From positions 112,480-176,479 of the forward strand of contig NW_025942283.1 of the NCBI RefSeq assembly GCF_000764305.2: a stretch of 64,000 nucleotides of DNA. Reading direction: 5' to 3'. Made by a program: the position numbers and the translations under genes. The notes under the pieces were generated by a model. The model was not told the DNA's origin, did no database searches, and worked only from the letters and a program-made list of their open reading frames with translations. The DNA comes from Hyalella azteca (taxonomy: Eukaryota > Arthropoda > Malacostraca > Amphipoda > Hyalellidae). Positions 1-10,779 of the stretch are shown here, piece by piece (the stretch's first letter is position 1; every line of letters starts with the position of its first letter).

Positions 1-1570
1 TCATGATGCCCCTGGTAAAACGCTGATGAGGCTACCGCATGATGTGCTGGTCAGAGACTGAACAGGGTAAATGCGCGAACCATATGACCATCTCCCGTTT
101 CTATTAAATGGCGTCGACGAATGTACACGCGTGCGTTCGCTATGTGATACGACGTAACGAAGGGAGAGTCGACTCTAACTTGACATATAGCAAGGTTGAA
201 GAAACCTAAGCCTATGATGAAGAAACCTAAGCACCTACTGTTTTAGACGCCTATTTTTAACCTGACATTTCTGCATAACATACCCACTTCTGGGCCCATA
301 AGTCACAGCATCGAATGTATAATGAATAAATTGTTTCAGGTAATCGAGTAAATTAAGAAATCCGTAACTATTTCTACTCCATGAATATGATGAATAAACC
401 AGAAGAATAACGCAAATCAACTCTCTTTCACTCAATCTATTGACCACAGGAAATTTTTGCACAGATTCCTAAAGGTTGCTTAATGCGCCGGAAGAAATAA
501 CACCAGAACTAATGTTGCAGGAGATGATAACTGAAGAATCGAATCAATCCGTTGAGTCTAAGAATCAAAGATGAACTTGCATTACGTGCGCTCACACATG
601 TGTGCGGCTGTGCGCCGCATGTGCTCCAAAAGTCCAAAACTTAAACCATTATCTATTCAATAATAATTGCACATGCAATAACGCTCAAGCCCTAACTGGA
701 AAGGTTTAAATGCTTCCTTGATTCAAGTGCACATCAGAAAGAGCTTTCAGTCGTTCAGCTTACAAGTTGCAATGCATGCAGGGGCATGTGGGGTCAACCT
801 CCCGCACCCCCATCCAGGCAGAGCGATAGCCCTAGCCGCCCGTAAGCCGTCAGTGCTGCCGTCAATAACAAACAGTTGAAACTACTCGTGAAGCAGGGCG
901 TAGACAAGAGTGATCAATTCGTATCAAAAAAGTTGAATAGTTTTGTCTCCTTCAGAGAGCTTTAAACAATTAGATTGTAAAGACTATTGCACGCGTAGAC
1001 TTTGAACAGGATGAAAATTAATAGTTTGAGTGTTTGTGGAAGAGTTTCCTTGATTTCGAATCGTCTGGAGATTACTGTTCGTCAAGCCTACGAATTAATG
1101 ATGGTTCCAACAATAGAATTGTTCAGCTTTGAGCACATGTCTGCTTGAGCGGCTATAGAAGTAGCTCTTGCAGATAAGTATGCTTTTAGTTGGAATTTTC
1201 AAGCATCCCTACGGCCGACAGCTTAACTATTGAAGATTGCATAAGACGTTCGTAATTTTTGGGAGCCTCTGCAGACTAGTCCAGTGCGGTACAAGATCGT
1301 TCTCGCTGCCCTAGCTGTCTTATCGGTGTGAAATATCGCGTACAAGGAGGCAGGGTGAACGTGTTTAAACGGGATCCCATTTGTGAGCAACTTATTTGAT
1401 TTCCCATTACTATCGTATATTCCGCCATTATTTCAATTATCAATCCAATAATTTAGAGTGCAGTTGATAATATGAAAGCTTGAAACGAATTTGATCTTAG
1501 AGCATAACTCTACCAATGCAAAAAAAAATTTGACTCTTGTGAAGCGTGATCGAGTGGCTGCTTACTGCAA
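1..1570. other. No gene seen
   Basis: AT-rich anonymous sequence with frequent stops in all frames. No conserved domain, splice-framed exon or clear repeat end was recognised. Confidence 0.5.
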
Positions 1571-1650
1571 TCCACACGCAACGTTTTAGCTGCAACAATT
1601 AGAACTGCGCAGACAAATCGTTGGTAAACTGATCGTGTGGACCGGCCTTC
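1571..1650. repeat. Short MITE-like repeat with TCCACACG ends
   Basis: Begins TCCACACGCAACGTTT and ends with the inverse AAACTGATCGTGTGGA followed by CCGGCC. The inner motif AACTGCGCAGACAAATCG recurs at 12.9 and 13.8 kb, so this is a small dispersed family. The transposon class is not identified. Confidence 0.5.
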
Positions 1651-2075
1651 AAGATTGAGCAGCCGATGCAATAATTCTCTTTTTTAATTTCGAAAACAGA
1701 TGAAAAATGTTCTAACAATGAAATTTTGTGCGCCAAAGTCGTTTCTGGAATACTTGGTACTTTATTTTTACTATTGCTTATAATTATTCCTGATAATATT
1801 TTATTGAAAAGTTTTTATCAGTGTAATTAACAGATCGCTTCACAGTGAACGCTGAATAAGGTATTTTTTGTCTATTTCGTAACCCTGAAATTAGTACCTA
1901 TTACCCTTATCGTATTAATATTACCCTGAACTCTATTCCATTCATGAACGTTTTAGTAGACAGCGCTTCCTCCTTGTTCAAGCGCTTCAAACCTATCCTG
2001 TTAATGATATTAACATAGAATTTCTTATTCTGCTATATATTCTGATAATAGAGATTCTACCAATAGATGAACATA

Positions 2076-2672
2076 TTCAGCTAATAGAGAATGTTCAAAG
2101 ACGTGCAACAAGGATAATTCCAGGCTTGAAGGGCAAGTCCTATGAAGAAAGTTTAAAGATTATGAAGCTTCCAAGACACAGTTATCGACGTCTGCGTGGG
2201 GACCTCATTGAAGTATACAAATATACTCATGGTTTACACAAGGTCCCCGAAGGATTACTAGAATTTGAAACAAGGACCAACACCAGGGGCCACGGCTATA
2301 AAAAAAAATGCGCTGCAACTTGTCCACGCGACAACATTTCTTCTCGCTTCGAATCACCGACATGTGAAACAGCCTCCCCAATGACATCGTTGGCGCTCCA
2401 AGTATGAACGCGTTCAAGAACAGACTAGATAAAGCTCTGGCAAAATATATGTTCAGATTTTAAATGCCTATATAGCACCATATCGAACCCGGTGGAAATC
2501 TAGTAGCTATTTCAAACTATCGTCAGTCTTGAAAATATCCGGTCAAATGACAAGATTTTAGATCTTATGTGAACAAGTCACGAAAAGTTCAAGATTCGGC
2601 GACAGGCCACATCAGGCCTACTCTTTAGCGCCGACATCACTATGTTATGTTAATGTTATGTTATGTTTATAT
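2076..2672 (+). mobile_element. CR1-like LINE, 3' fragment
   Basis: Encodes the C-terminal end of a non-LTR reverse-transcriptase ORF: RRATRI-like start, GLKGKSYEE, RRLRGDLIEVYKYTHG, VPEGLLEFET. It continues through the family 3' UTR and ends in a TATGT-rich tail near 2640-2672. The reading frame is shifted after about residue 50 (GHGYKKKCAATC instead of the longer version's KLKKLRCNT), so it is dead. It is homologous to the near-complete copy at 40-44 kb on the other strand. Confidence 0.85.
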
Positions 2673-2997
2673 GAATAACTTTTTCTTAATTACCAATGAA
2701 CGGACCATCATGAGTCGTATCATAAATTGTTTATATGGATAACAATACTCAAAAAATATAAAATATATACGTAACTCAAATCATTACTTCCAATTCACTC
2801 CGCCACTAATTGATTTTCCTCTAAACAAAAGCATAAACCACACTCACAGAAGTGCTGTACGGATGCCATGTCGCTCTGGTGCTTGCCTGATAATTGATAA
2901 TGAAACGTTAAATGTTAACGTAATTTAGTAATTCATCGTAGGTAATTAACGTAATTTAGTAGATTTTAACAGCCTCTTGTATTGATTATATTATTTG
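2673..2997. other. No gene seen
   Basis: AT-rich spacer between a LINE tail and a minisatellite. Nothing recognised. Confidence 0.5.
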
Positions 2998-3283
2998 ACA
3001 CTCCACACCATCACTCCTCACTATCACTCCACACCATCACTCCACACCATCACTCCACACTATCACTCTACACCATCATTCCACACCATCACTCCACACC
3101 ATCACTCCACACCATACACACCATCACTTCACACCATCACTCCACACCATCACTCCACACCATCACTTCACACCATCACTCCTCACCATCACTCCACACC
3201 ATCACTTCACACAATCACTCTTCACCATCACTCCGCACCATCACTCCGCACCATCACTCCACACCATCACTCCACACCACAAA
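2998..3283. repeat. 13-bp minisatellite
   Basis: About 22 tandem copies of ACTCCACACCATC with scattered substitutions. Because 13 is not a multiple of three, the open frames through it are just the repeat read in three phases (His/Ser/Thr/Pro-rich) and are not genes. Confidence 0.95.
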
Positions 3284-3507
3284 TTTGGTACAGTTTATTT
3301 GTGCTGCTACGCGCCTCGTCGACCACTTCACTCCGTTCAACCTGATACTCTGAGTTGGTCTATGAAAATCTTACTGCCGTCTCATCTCATTTAAATTAAT
3401 TATAGCACAAGTGTTTTTCACACTAATTAGGCAATTTAAAATTACCAATTAGCGAGTCACACTTGTTCGCAACACCTGAAAGCGCCTGTAGTGATTGCAC
3501 CTGCATG

Positions 3508-3606
3508 GTGCTGGTTACCCCCGTGGTGCTAGTTACCCCCGTGGTGCTAGTTACCCCGTGGTGCTGGTTACCCCCTACGGTGCTAGTTAGTAGTTACCCC
3601 CATGAT
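3508..3606. repeat. GTGGTGCTAGTTACCCCC minisatellite
   Basis: About five tandem units of 17-18 bp (GTGGTGCTRGTTACCCCC). A remnant of the same unit lies at 6191-6216, on the far side of the LINE/Penelope composite. Confidence 0.85.
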
Positions 3607-3611
3607 GAAAG

Positions 3612-3872
3612 ACACGCAACAAGGATAATTCCGGGCCTGAAAGGCAAGTCCTATGAGGTAAGATTAAATATTATGAAGCTTCCAAGCCTCAATTATCGAC
3701 GTCTGCGTGGGGACCTTATTGAAGTATACAAGTATACTCATGGCATATTCTAGGTCCCAGAAGCGGCACATCGTGGACCAGAGGCGGCGATCCATCGTGG
3801 CCTGGGACTGCTACGTCCCAAACAAATACTAAGGATACTACGGATAGAAGGATCACTAGAATTTGAAACAAG
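3612..3872 (+). mobile_element. CR1-like LINE fragment, 5' part of an interrupted copy
   Basis: Contains the conserved GLKGKSYE, NYRRLRGDLIEVYKYTHG block of the LINE C-terminus. A foreign stretch of about 85 bp (about 3765-3848) breaks the LINE between YTHG and the LEFET block; the same stretch occurs at 33085-33147. The copy is then interrupted at 3873 by a Penelope-like element and resumes at 5813. Confidence 0.8.
3860..3872. repeat. Target-site duplication, left copy
   Basis: AATTTGAAACAAG, duplicated with one mismatch (AATTTGAAGCAAG) at 5805-5817. It flanks the Penelope-like element and matches the undisturbed LINE target sequence in the other copies. Confidence 0.85.
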
Positions 3873-3956
3873 TATTAAAATCACTTGACTGCTTAAATCG
3901 CAAGTTTATGAAAAATTTAAAAGCAAAGAAAATTGCCAGAAAATTCAACATTTCTT

Positions 3957-4110
3957 CAATAGGAAAACGTTTCGGAAGACCAGCTCCATCATCAGTTCAA
4001 AACCTAAAACACAGGTTCATACAATTAGCAATAAATTCACATTGAAGCATAAATCGTCAAATGAAAAACAAACAAGAATGAAGCAAACACGGGCACAAAC
4101 CTATCTATTT
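3957..4110 (-). repeat. Inverted pseudo-LTR, 5' copy
   Basis: Reverse complement of 5632-5790 with few differences. Includes an inverse copy of the hammerhead-like core (about 3963-3997). Confidence 0.85.
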
Positions 4111-4294
4111 ACAATTTCTTTTTTTCCTCTAGGCGGGGAATGAAAGATGTTCGCATTGGATGTAAACATGTAAAGATGTTCACTGGATGTAAACCAGATT
4201 TCGCATTGAAATTTCCATTCCGCCCAATCTTTGCTGCTTATGCTGCCCAATCTTTGTTCCGAGCTCCAAACTTGCTAAATTTATAGTTCCGGTT

Positions 4295-5629
4295 TTGAAC
4301 TGTCTCACCACCAATCAGTATACGGTAGACAATACTTACATGTTCGTGGATTGCTTTAAAAATTTCTCTAATGTTGAGGACTTGACTATGGCTTCTTTTG
4401 ATGTAGAAAATTTGTTAACCAATTTACCCCTCCATGAAACTATCGATATCTGCCTAAGTTTTTTGTTTAAAATTGTCAATGACTGCGTCATGGGTTTGAA
4501 CCGCAACTGTTTTAAATCTCTTATTGAATTATCTGTTTTAAACTCAGTTTTTGTATTTGTTGGCAAATTTTATAGACAAATTGATGATTTGGGCATAGGT
4601 CTTCCTCTCGGCCCTACTTTTGCAAACGTTTTTATGTGTTTTCACGAGGCTATATGGCTGGCCAATTGTCCTCTTGATTTTAAGCCTCTATTCTATAACC
4701 GGTATATCGATGATACTTTTTTAATTTTCAAGCATGCTTCACATGAAGGCCTCTTTTTTGATTATCTTAATCTCCAGCACAAGTCCATCAAGTTTACCAT
4801 GGAGCTAGAATCAAACAATAGTCTATCTTTTCTTGATTGCAATGTCACAAGATCAAATGGCCGTTTTCAGACCTCTGTTTACTGAAAATCAACGTTTACC
4901 GGTTTATGCACCAGCTTCTTTAGCTTTTGTTCATTTCGTCTCAAATTAAATGGTATTCGAACGTTAATAAACCGAGGCTTTCGTATCTGCTCAACTTTCC
5001 ATACTATGCACTCTGAATTTGAATTTTTGCGCAGTACGTTTTCACTTAATGGGTTTCCATCGCAATTGGTATATACTAAAATTAAACATTTTTTGTCTAA
5101 GCAATATTCTGAGGTTGTTCCCGAACGTGACTATAGGAATGCTGTTTATTGTTCATTTCCTTACTTCGGTCCCGCTTCTGAGTCTATGGCTAAAGAGTTA
5201 AAAGGTTTGTTCTCTAAATACCTCCCAAATGTAAATATTCATGTATTGTTGGTGAATAATTTTAAAATCAGTTCTTTTTTCAAGTATAAAGACACACTTC
5301 CTGTTCCTATGCGATCGTCCCTAGTTTATCAATATAGTTGTGCGCTATGCGCATCTGCGTATATCAGTTTGACATCTCGCAACTTTTATACTAGGCTGGC
5401 GGAGCATAAAGGAAGGAATTTTAGAACAGGAAACCTGCTTGCGCATCCCACTCATTCAGCAGTACGCGTCCATGCCGAGCAGTGCGACGTGCCAGTGTCC
5501 GATAGTGATTTTCGAATTTTAGCCTCCACGACCGGTGTTTCCGACTTGCGAATTTTAGAGTCCCTTTATATTTTTAAACAAAAGCCTGTTTTAAATGCCG
5601 CTGATAGTTCATATCCCTCGAAATTGTAA
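4295..5629 (+). pseudogene. Penelope-like reverse transcriptase with GIY-YIG endonuclease
   Basis: One frame with a single internal TGA (4883-4885, directly after VY where the family has VYRK). The RT part shows MASFDVENLLTNLPL, GIGLPLGPTFAN and the catalytic NRYIDDTFLIF. The part after the TGA has a C-terminal GIY-YIG-type region: YQYSCALC, AYISLTSRNFYTRLAEHKGR, then RILESLYIFKQKPVLN. The GIY motif is degenerate, and the GSPLGPT block common in the family appears as GLPLGPT. The N-terminal part of the RT is absent. The element would use target-primed reverse transcription. This copy is inactive but young-looking, with one nonsense codon, and is shorter than the usual ORF of about 800 residues. 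Confidence 0.9.
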
Positions 5630-5631
5630 AT

Positions 5632-5790
5632 AGATAGGTTTGTGCCCGTGTTTGCTTCATACTTGTTTGTTTCTCATTTGACGATTTATGCTTCAATGTG
5701 AATTTATTGCTAATTGTTTGTACCTGTGTTTTAGGTTTTGAACTGATGATGGAGCTGGTCTCCGAAACGTTTTCCTTTCCTATATTCTTT
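5632..5790 (+). repeat. Pseudo-LTR, 3' copy
   Basis: Terminal sequence of the Penelope-like element, repeated inverted at its 5' end. Contains a hammerhead-like motif at about 5739-5775. Confidence 0.85.
5739..5775 (+). ncRNA. Hammerhead-ribozyme-like motif
   Basis: CTGATGA (5743-5749), then a short hairpin GGAG-CTGGT-CTCC (5751-5763), then GAAAC (5764-5768) and GTT. This is the CUGAUGA / stem II / GAAAC core in the right order and spacing, with one extra T before stem II. Stem III would be minimal (AACGTT is self-complementary), as described for Penelope-like hammerheads that may act as dimers. Activity is inferred. Confidence 0.65.
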
Positions 5791-5804
5791 GTTTAAAAAT
5801 TTCT

Positions 5805-5817
5805 AATTTGAAGCAAG
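5805..5817. repeat. Target-site duplication, right copy
   Basis: AATTTGAAGCAAG; 12 of 13 positions match 3860-3872. Confidence 0.85.
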
Positions 5818-6190
5818 AACCAACAACAGGGGCCACGGCTAAAAACTAGAAAAACTGCGTTGTAACACATCCATGCGACAACATTTCTTCTCGCTTCGAG
5901 TCACCGACATGTGGAACAGCCTCCCTGATAGCATCGTTGACGCTCCGAGTATGAACGCCTTCGAAAACAGACTAGACCAAGCTATGCAGGAGCATATGTT
6001 CAGAAATAAAATGCCTAGCAACTTACGGAACAGGCAATAAGTCCAGCAGCTGTCTCAATCAATCGTCAGTTATGGAAAGATCGGGTTCCAAAGGCCGGAT
6101 CCCTTGTGAATCATGTCCCGAAAAGTACAAGAATCGGCAATAGGTCATGGACCTATTTCTTCAGTGCCGACACTTATATTCTATTATATG
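5813..6190 (+). mobile_element. CR1-like LINE fragment, 3' part of the interrupted copy
   Basis: Continues the LINE broken at 3872: ACCAACAACAGGGGCCACGG onwards, the coding tail (RVTDMWNSLPDSIVDA type) and the 3' UTR, ending in a TTCTATTATAT-type tail. Confidence 0.85.
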
Positions 6191-6216
6191 ATGCTGGTTA
6201 CCCTCGTGGTGCTAGT

Positions 6217-6580
6217 GGGAGCGCAGCCCTACACCACAAATTTAGCTCGTAAACAAGCCCTGGCGCCAACGCCTACCCTTTAATGCAATAACTAAACTCA
6301 GCTCACACCCAAAAAGCTGTAGCGCTTTTTTTCAAAAGCCGCGAATACGCCAGGCTGTGTTTAATACAAGCACGCAACAGTTTGGCTATTTGCCCACGAC
6401 TGTTGCTTCGGTGGCTTGATGTTATCTGGCTGATTGATTCATATCCAGGAAAGGAAATGACACCTATGGCTTTAGGCACTTAATCACACAGGCTAATATG
6501 CCCTCTAGCGTGATTACGAGCGGAAAGGAATAGATATTGAATTGTGGGCAAGGGCTATGTAGGGGTCTATACTGCGTCCC
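6217..6580. mobile_element. Non-autonomous DNA transposon, short copy of the GGGAGCGCAG family
   Basis: Begins GGGAGCGCAGCCCTACACCA and ends ATACTGCGTCCC. About 364 bp, closely matching both ends of the 910-bp element at 10911-11820 but lacking its middle. It sits next to a minisatellite remnant; the target duplication is not clear here. Confidence 0.8.
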
Positions 6581-7229
6581 CCCGTGGCGTTGGTTATCTC
6601 CGTTTAATGTTGGACCGAGTGCGTAGCTATGCTGCACATTTTTTTTTGTTCATCAATATTCATATGAGCCTGTTATTTTCAAATTTCGGAATCTCTAGAT
6701 TCTCCGCACCATTCGATGGATCTTTTGCTCGCCATGTGCTAACGTTGTTGATGTTGGGGCGCAGCCGTTATAGGCCACAAATTTTACTCATAAATAAGGC
6801 CTGGAGCCAACGCCTAGCTGCACCATGCATTAACTTTTCTCAGCCTCAGAACTAGAAGCCGCAGACTACGCGTAATCCAGACAAGCAACACCCTGCCGAA
6901 AGAAAATAGCGCCGTAAGTCTTCAGCCAATGCTTAAGCATGCTCGCTCATAAGCAGGCAGTTCGGGTATAATACTTTACTTGAAAGCTGAAGATGAAAGC
7001 TGAAATCGCTGAAGTCGCGAATAATTGATTAATGGAATGCCGCGGCTGAACGAATTCCGCGAATTTGCCAAGAAGTAAAGTAACGGTTTTGATTATCCTA
7101 CGTTGAAAAATTAAGCACGGAAACTACGCATATCTACTTCCTGTATTCTACAAATAAAAAAACGAAAAATCTGACAAGTAATAAATGCTAAAAACGACTA
7201 TACCCAACTCACAACATTAAACTCATAGC
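6581..7229. repeat. Spacer with a diverged GGGAGCGCAG-family copy
   Basis: About 6755-6905 is a weak match to the 10911 family (GGGGCGCAGCCGTTATAGGC, then ATAAGGCCTGGAGCCAACGCC). The rest holds nothing recognised. Confidence 0.45.
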
Positions 7230-8045
7230 CTTATCTTGGTGTGAACAGTCGAATATAATGACTACAAAAGCATCAAATAAAGATAAGGCGGAAATCAATC
7301 AATCATATTTTAATGTAAACCAGTACCACCACTCAGCACTCATAAGTAAAACGTAGCCCTCGCTAAGAGTACAGTACTTGAAGTTGCAATGAACAGGTAC
7401 GGCTTAAGAGGTTCAACGCTTATATCTCGGAAAATATTAATCCCAGCAAGTGCGGAGTAATGGTATAAGTCGAATTAATCACTTATTCAATGTAAATCAC
7501 CACTCCGCACTCTACCATAACATTTAGCACACGCCAATAGTGCTTAAAGCAAAACGACCTCATACGGTTTAACTAGTTCAACGCTTATATCTCAGAAAAT
7601 ATTAAACCCAAAGAGTGCGGAGTGATGAAATAAGGTTAAAAAATTAAACACAGAGTGTGCGGAGTGATGAAATAAGGTTAATCAATCATTTATTCAATGT
7701 AAATCACCACTCCGCACTCGACCATAACATTTAGCACTAGCCAATAGTGCTTAAAGCAAAACGACCTCCTACGGTTTAACTAGTTCAACGCTTATATCTC
7801 AGAAAATATTCATCCAGAGAGTGCGGAGTGATGAAATATGGTTAATCAATCACTTATTCAATGTAAATCTCCACTCCGCGCTCGACAATAACATTTGGTA
7901 GTCGCTAATGGCGCTATAAGCAGCAATGACCGCATTTTGTTTAACTAGAATAGTTCAACGCACGCTTATATCTCGGAAATTATTAAGCCCAGAGACTGCG
8001 GAGTGATGAAAGATAGTAAACTAATCAATTATTCAATGTAAAGGA
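7230..8045. repeat. Satellite-like array, about 165-bp unit
   Basis: Four to five tandem units, each with CACTCCGCACTC near one end and GAGTGCGGAGTGATG near the other. CACTCCGC starts at 7330, 7501, 7708 and 7872. One unit has a local 40-bp duplication. The paired inverse CTCCGCAC/GTGCGGAG motifs bracket the junction between units. A diverged partial unit occurs near 12690-12830. Confidence 0.85.
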
Positions 8046-8092
8046 TATGTCAGGATTTTATGATACAACAGTTACGCTACGCCTCAAAAAGC

Positions 8093-8100
8093 ATCTAGCT
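8093..8100. repeat. hAT target-site duplication, left
   Basis: ATCTAGCT, perfect 8-bp match to 9703-9710. Confidence 0.95.
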
Positions 8101-9702
8101 CAGTGATTCCCAAAGTGGGCGATATCGCCCCCCTAGGGGCGATGGAAAGATTTTGGGGGGCGGTAAGGAAGAAGAGGGCCGTAGGGGGGCGATAAGGGGG
8201 GCGATAGTCCAAAGTCGATGTCAGAAGTTCGAACGTTTGTTGGACAATTTGTACACAACACGTGCAGCACACGGCTCCCAGCGATGGTTTTGTCACCCAG
8301 ATCTGTTTTTTAACCTACCCTGGGTTTACGTCTCGGACAAATTAAAGGCCGGATTCGAGGCCGGTCTCACGGCCAATTTCCAAATTCAATGATCAAAGAA
8401 TATCTCTTAAAAAAATGAACTTAACTCGATGAAACTTAGTACACGTATTCCTTAGGATCTAACAATGATGTTTAGCTCGTGGAAATTGTATGAATTTTGC
8501 CATCGTTTGTTTTTACCATAGTTATATGGCATTACGGGCCGAAATTCACAGTGATCAATTAAGTAATTTATTCCACACTGCTGAATAGCTTCGAACGAAA
8601 TTTTGTATTTGCAGTCCTAACTACCGAACGGGAATGTTTAGCTCGTGAAAATTTTTTTTTATTGTGCCTTCGTTTGCAAGTTTTTTTTTTCATTTCACCT
8701 TCATTCGTTATTTAAGCTGCAATACGTGTTTAAATTCGCAGTATTCAAGAAATTTTTTCCAAACTGCTGAACAGATTTGAACGAAACTTAGTATTTAAAT
8801 ACTTAACCTCAGCAACGGTCGTGTTTAGCTCGTTACAATTTTTTCGTTTTGCCTTCGCTTGCGAGTTGCACGGTTCTTGGAGTTATACCGATACGGTTCT
8901 TGGTTAAACCGGCCGGTAGAAAAGCCGGTCGTTCCTCCTATATCTGTATAACCCACGAACGAAAGCAAAATAGAAAAATTGTCACAAGCTAAACATCACC
9001 GTTGAGAGGTTTGGTAATTATATACAAAGTTTCGTGTTCTGTAGTTTAGAAGAAATTCTTGATCGCCGCGAATTTAAGTGATAATTACCCGGCGATGCGG
9101 GCCGAATATAAGGAAGTATGAAATCAAGAATGACGGTGAAATGAAAAAAACTAGCAAACAAAGGTAAAATAAAAAAATTATAAACTAAAAAATCACCGTT
9201 TGGTAATTAGGAATGTATAGTCAAAATTTCGATCAAATCTGTTCAATAGTTGGAATAATTCTTTGATCACTGCGAATTTCGGCCTGTTTCACAATATACG
9301 CGTAACTCCCGAATGAAGGTGAAATTAAAAAAAAAAAATACGAGCTAAACATCGCCGTTAGGTTCTGATGAATACATGTACCGTAGAGCTGCGTTCAGTA
9401 GTTTGGGAGATGTTACTTGATAATTGAATTTGGAGATTGGTCGTGAGACCGACCACGAGTCCGGCCGTAAATTCGCCCGAGACGTCCTTAGGTTTCTAGT
9501 GCTGAAACAGTTAAAACAGCTGAAAAACATGTTGGTTCACTAAATGGGGTCTATTTGTGAAATAAATATTTGTGTTTAACCTTTTTCTTTTGAAATTGCA
9601 GCGTACTAGATTTCTGGAAAGAGGCGTATGTCTGTGGGGGGCGCTAGAAATTCACTGGGGAGCCAAAGGGGGCGCCAGCCTGAAAAAGTTTGGGAACCAC
9701 TG
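8101..9702. mobile_element. Non-autonomous hAT transposon with foldback interior
   Basis: Terminal inverted repeats CAGTGATTCCCAAAGT / CAGTGGTTCCCAAACT and a perfect 8-bp duplication identify a hAT element of 1602 bp. There is no transposase. The interior is built of imperfect units of about 150-200 bp (motifs GTTTAGCTCGT, CCTTCGTTTGCGAGTT, CAAACTGCTGAACAG) that run in one direction up to about 8900 and in the opposite direction from about 8940. CCGGCCGGTAGAAAAGCCGG lies at the turn, so the element can fold into a very long hairpin. Confidence 0.9.
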
Positions 9703-9710
9703 ATCTAGCT
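9703..9710. repeat. hAT target-site duplication, right
   Basis: ATCTAGCT, perfect match to 8093-8100. Confidence 0.95.
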
Positions 9711-10078
9711 CTAGAAGAAATGAGAGTGAGCAAGATTGAAATGATTTTACCACGTTTTTCTTAGCTCGCTTTCGTGTCCTTCTGTCTGTGATGATCAAAT
9801 CATGCAATCGATATTTCACCAACTTTTCCGCTAGCTAGCGCTCTGAAACTTTTAGGGAAGCTCAGCTCCCGATGACAATACAATAATCGATAATTTGTTG
9901 CACGTTTCCAGGCGTATTTATGCAATGAAATGTCTTTATTACAGCCACGCACCCAGATAAATACGGGAACAACAATGTATCCCCTCGAATACAATTTTCT
10001 ACAGAACTTCGAAAAGAATTTTCTTTCGTGCATTTGCGTGGCCAACTGAAATAAAATGTGTTTTTCATGTGTAGCAAC
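9711..10078. other. No gene seen
   Basis: Short antisense open frames only, without recognisable domains. Confidence 0.4.
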
Positions 10079-10245
10079 GGACTAAAAAGGAGAAAATAAA
10101 ATACTTAAAAAAAAACTGGGTCGGGCAGATTTATGATTAAAGTGAAAAGCACACAACACACGAATTTTGGAAATTTGATGGTGAACGTACAGCCCGACCC
10201 ACGTTTTTTGGGGCGAGCCATAATTTATTTTCTACTTTTTAGTCC
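10079..10245. repeat. Hairpin MITE
   Basis: GGACTAAAAAGGAGAAAATAA ... CTGGGTCGGGC on the left is mirrored by GCCCGACCCACG ... TTATTTTCTACTTTTTAGTCC on the right. It is a compact inverted-repeat element of about 167 bp with no coding capacity. Confidence 0.75.
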
Positions 10246-10411
10246 ACAAGAAAAACGTGGTTTTTTAAAAAGTTTATTTTAAGTATTTTATTTCATTCCG
10301 TGTTGGTAAACATGGCTGGGTCGCTTTGGTTTCGAGGTCACTCTGGTGCCCGGCTGTCAGTCACTGTTAGAGTTGCCTCTGCTGAGGGGATATCAAGCAG
10401 ACTTGCTGAAA

Positions 10412-10463
10412 ATGAGTTCATCCGCTGAAGATTCATTAGAATCGTCTTCACAGCCATCTTCAG
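10412..10463 (+). CDS. Candidate first coding exon, gene unknown
   Basis: An ATG with an A at -3 opens 17 codons rich in Ser/Glu (MSSSAEDSLESSSQPSS) and runs straight into a strong donor, CAG|GTACGT at 10464. The 100 bp upstream are more GC-rich than the surroundings and contain a TCAGTCA initiator-like site. No downstream exon could be assigned. It could start an unrecognised gene, or be chance. Confidence 0.3.
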
Positions 10464-10779
10464 GTACGTTTATTCAGTTATAAAAATGTTAAATGTGGAC
10501 AGTACAACAGCGAACCAAGCTCCAATTTTCCTCTTAATGTGAGAGTTGTCTACTCATTTTAGCATTATTTTAGCTCAATAACTTTAGTCGCCTAATAGCG
10601 ATGCATTTGAAGTATGTTATGCATGAAAAGCATCAAAATCCGTAGTACTCTAAGCTTACCACTTCGTTATTTACCTTTCTGATTCGTGAGGTAATGTTGA
10701 TCAATTTTATAATAATATGGACGAGAGTTGCCGGTCACAGTTATCAGTGGAACGATTAATTGTGTATCGTCGCGCGTGA
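10464..10779. other. No gene seen
   Basis: AT-rich stretch after the candidate donor. No exon recognised. Confidence 0.4.

Larger units (their letters stand above)
3873..5804 (+). mobile_element. Penelope-like retroelement, 5'-truncated, with inverted terminal copy
   Basis: Insertion of about 1.93 kb with a 13-bp target duplication inside a LINE. It carries one reverse-transcriptase plus GIY-YIG frame (4295-5629). Its 3' end (5632-5790) is repeated in inverse orientation at its 5' end (3957-4110), the inverted pseudo-LTR arrangement known for Penelope-like elements. The first part of the RT is missing, so the copy cannot be autonomous. Confidence 0.9.

Noticed and set aside
2982..3353. His/Ser/Pro/Thr-rich open frames of about 120 codons
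   Set aside because: They are a 13-bp minisatellite read in different phases; all frames give the same 13-residue pattern.
2998..8045. CRISPR-like arrays
   Set aside because: The tandem units are contiguous or diverged without unique spacers, and the genome is eukaryotic.
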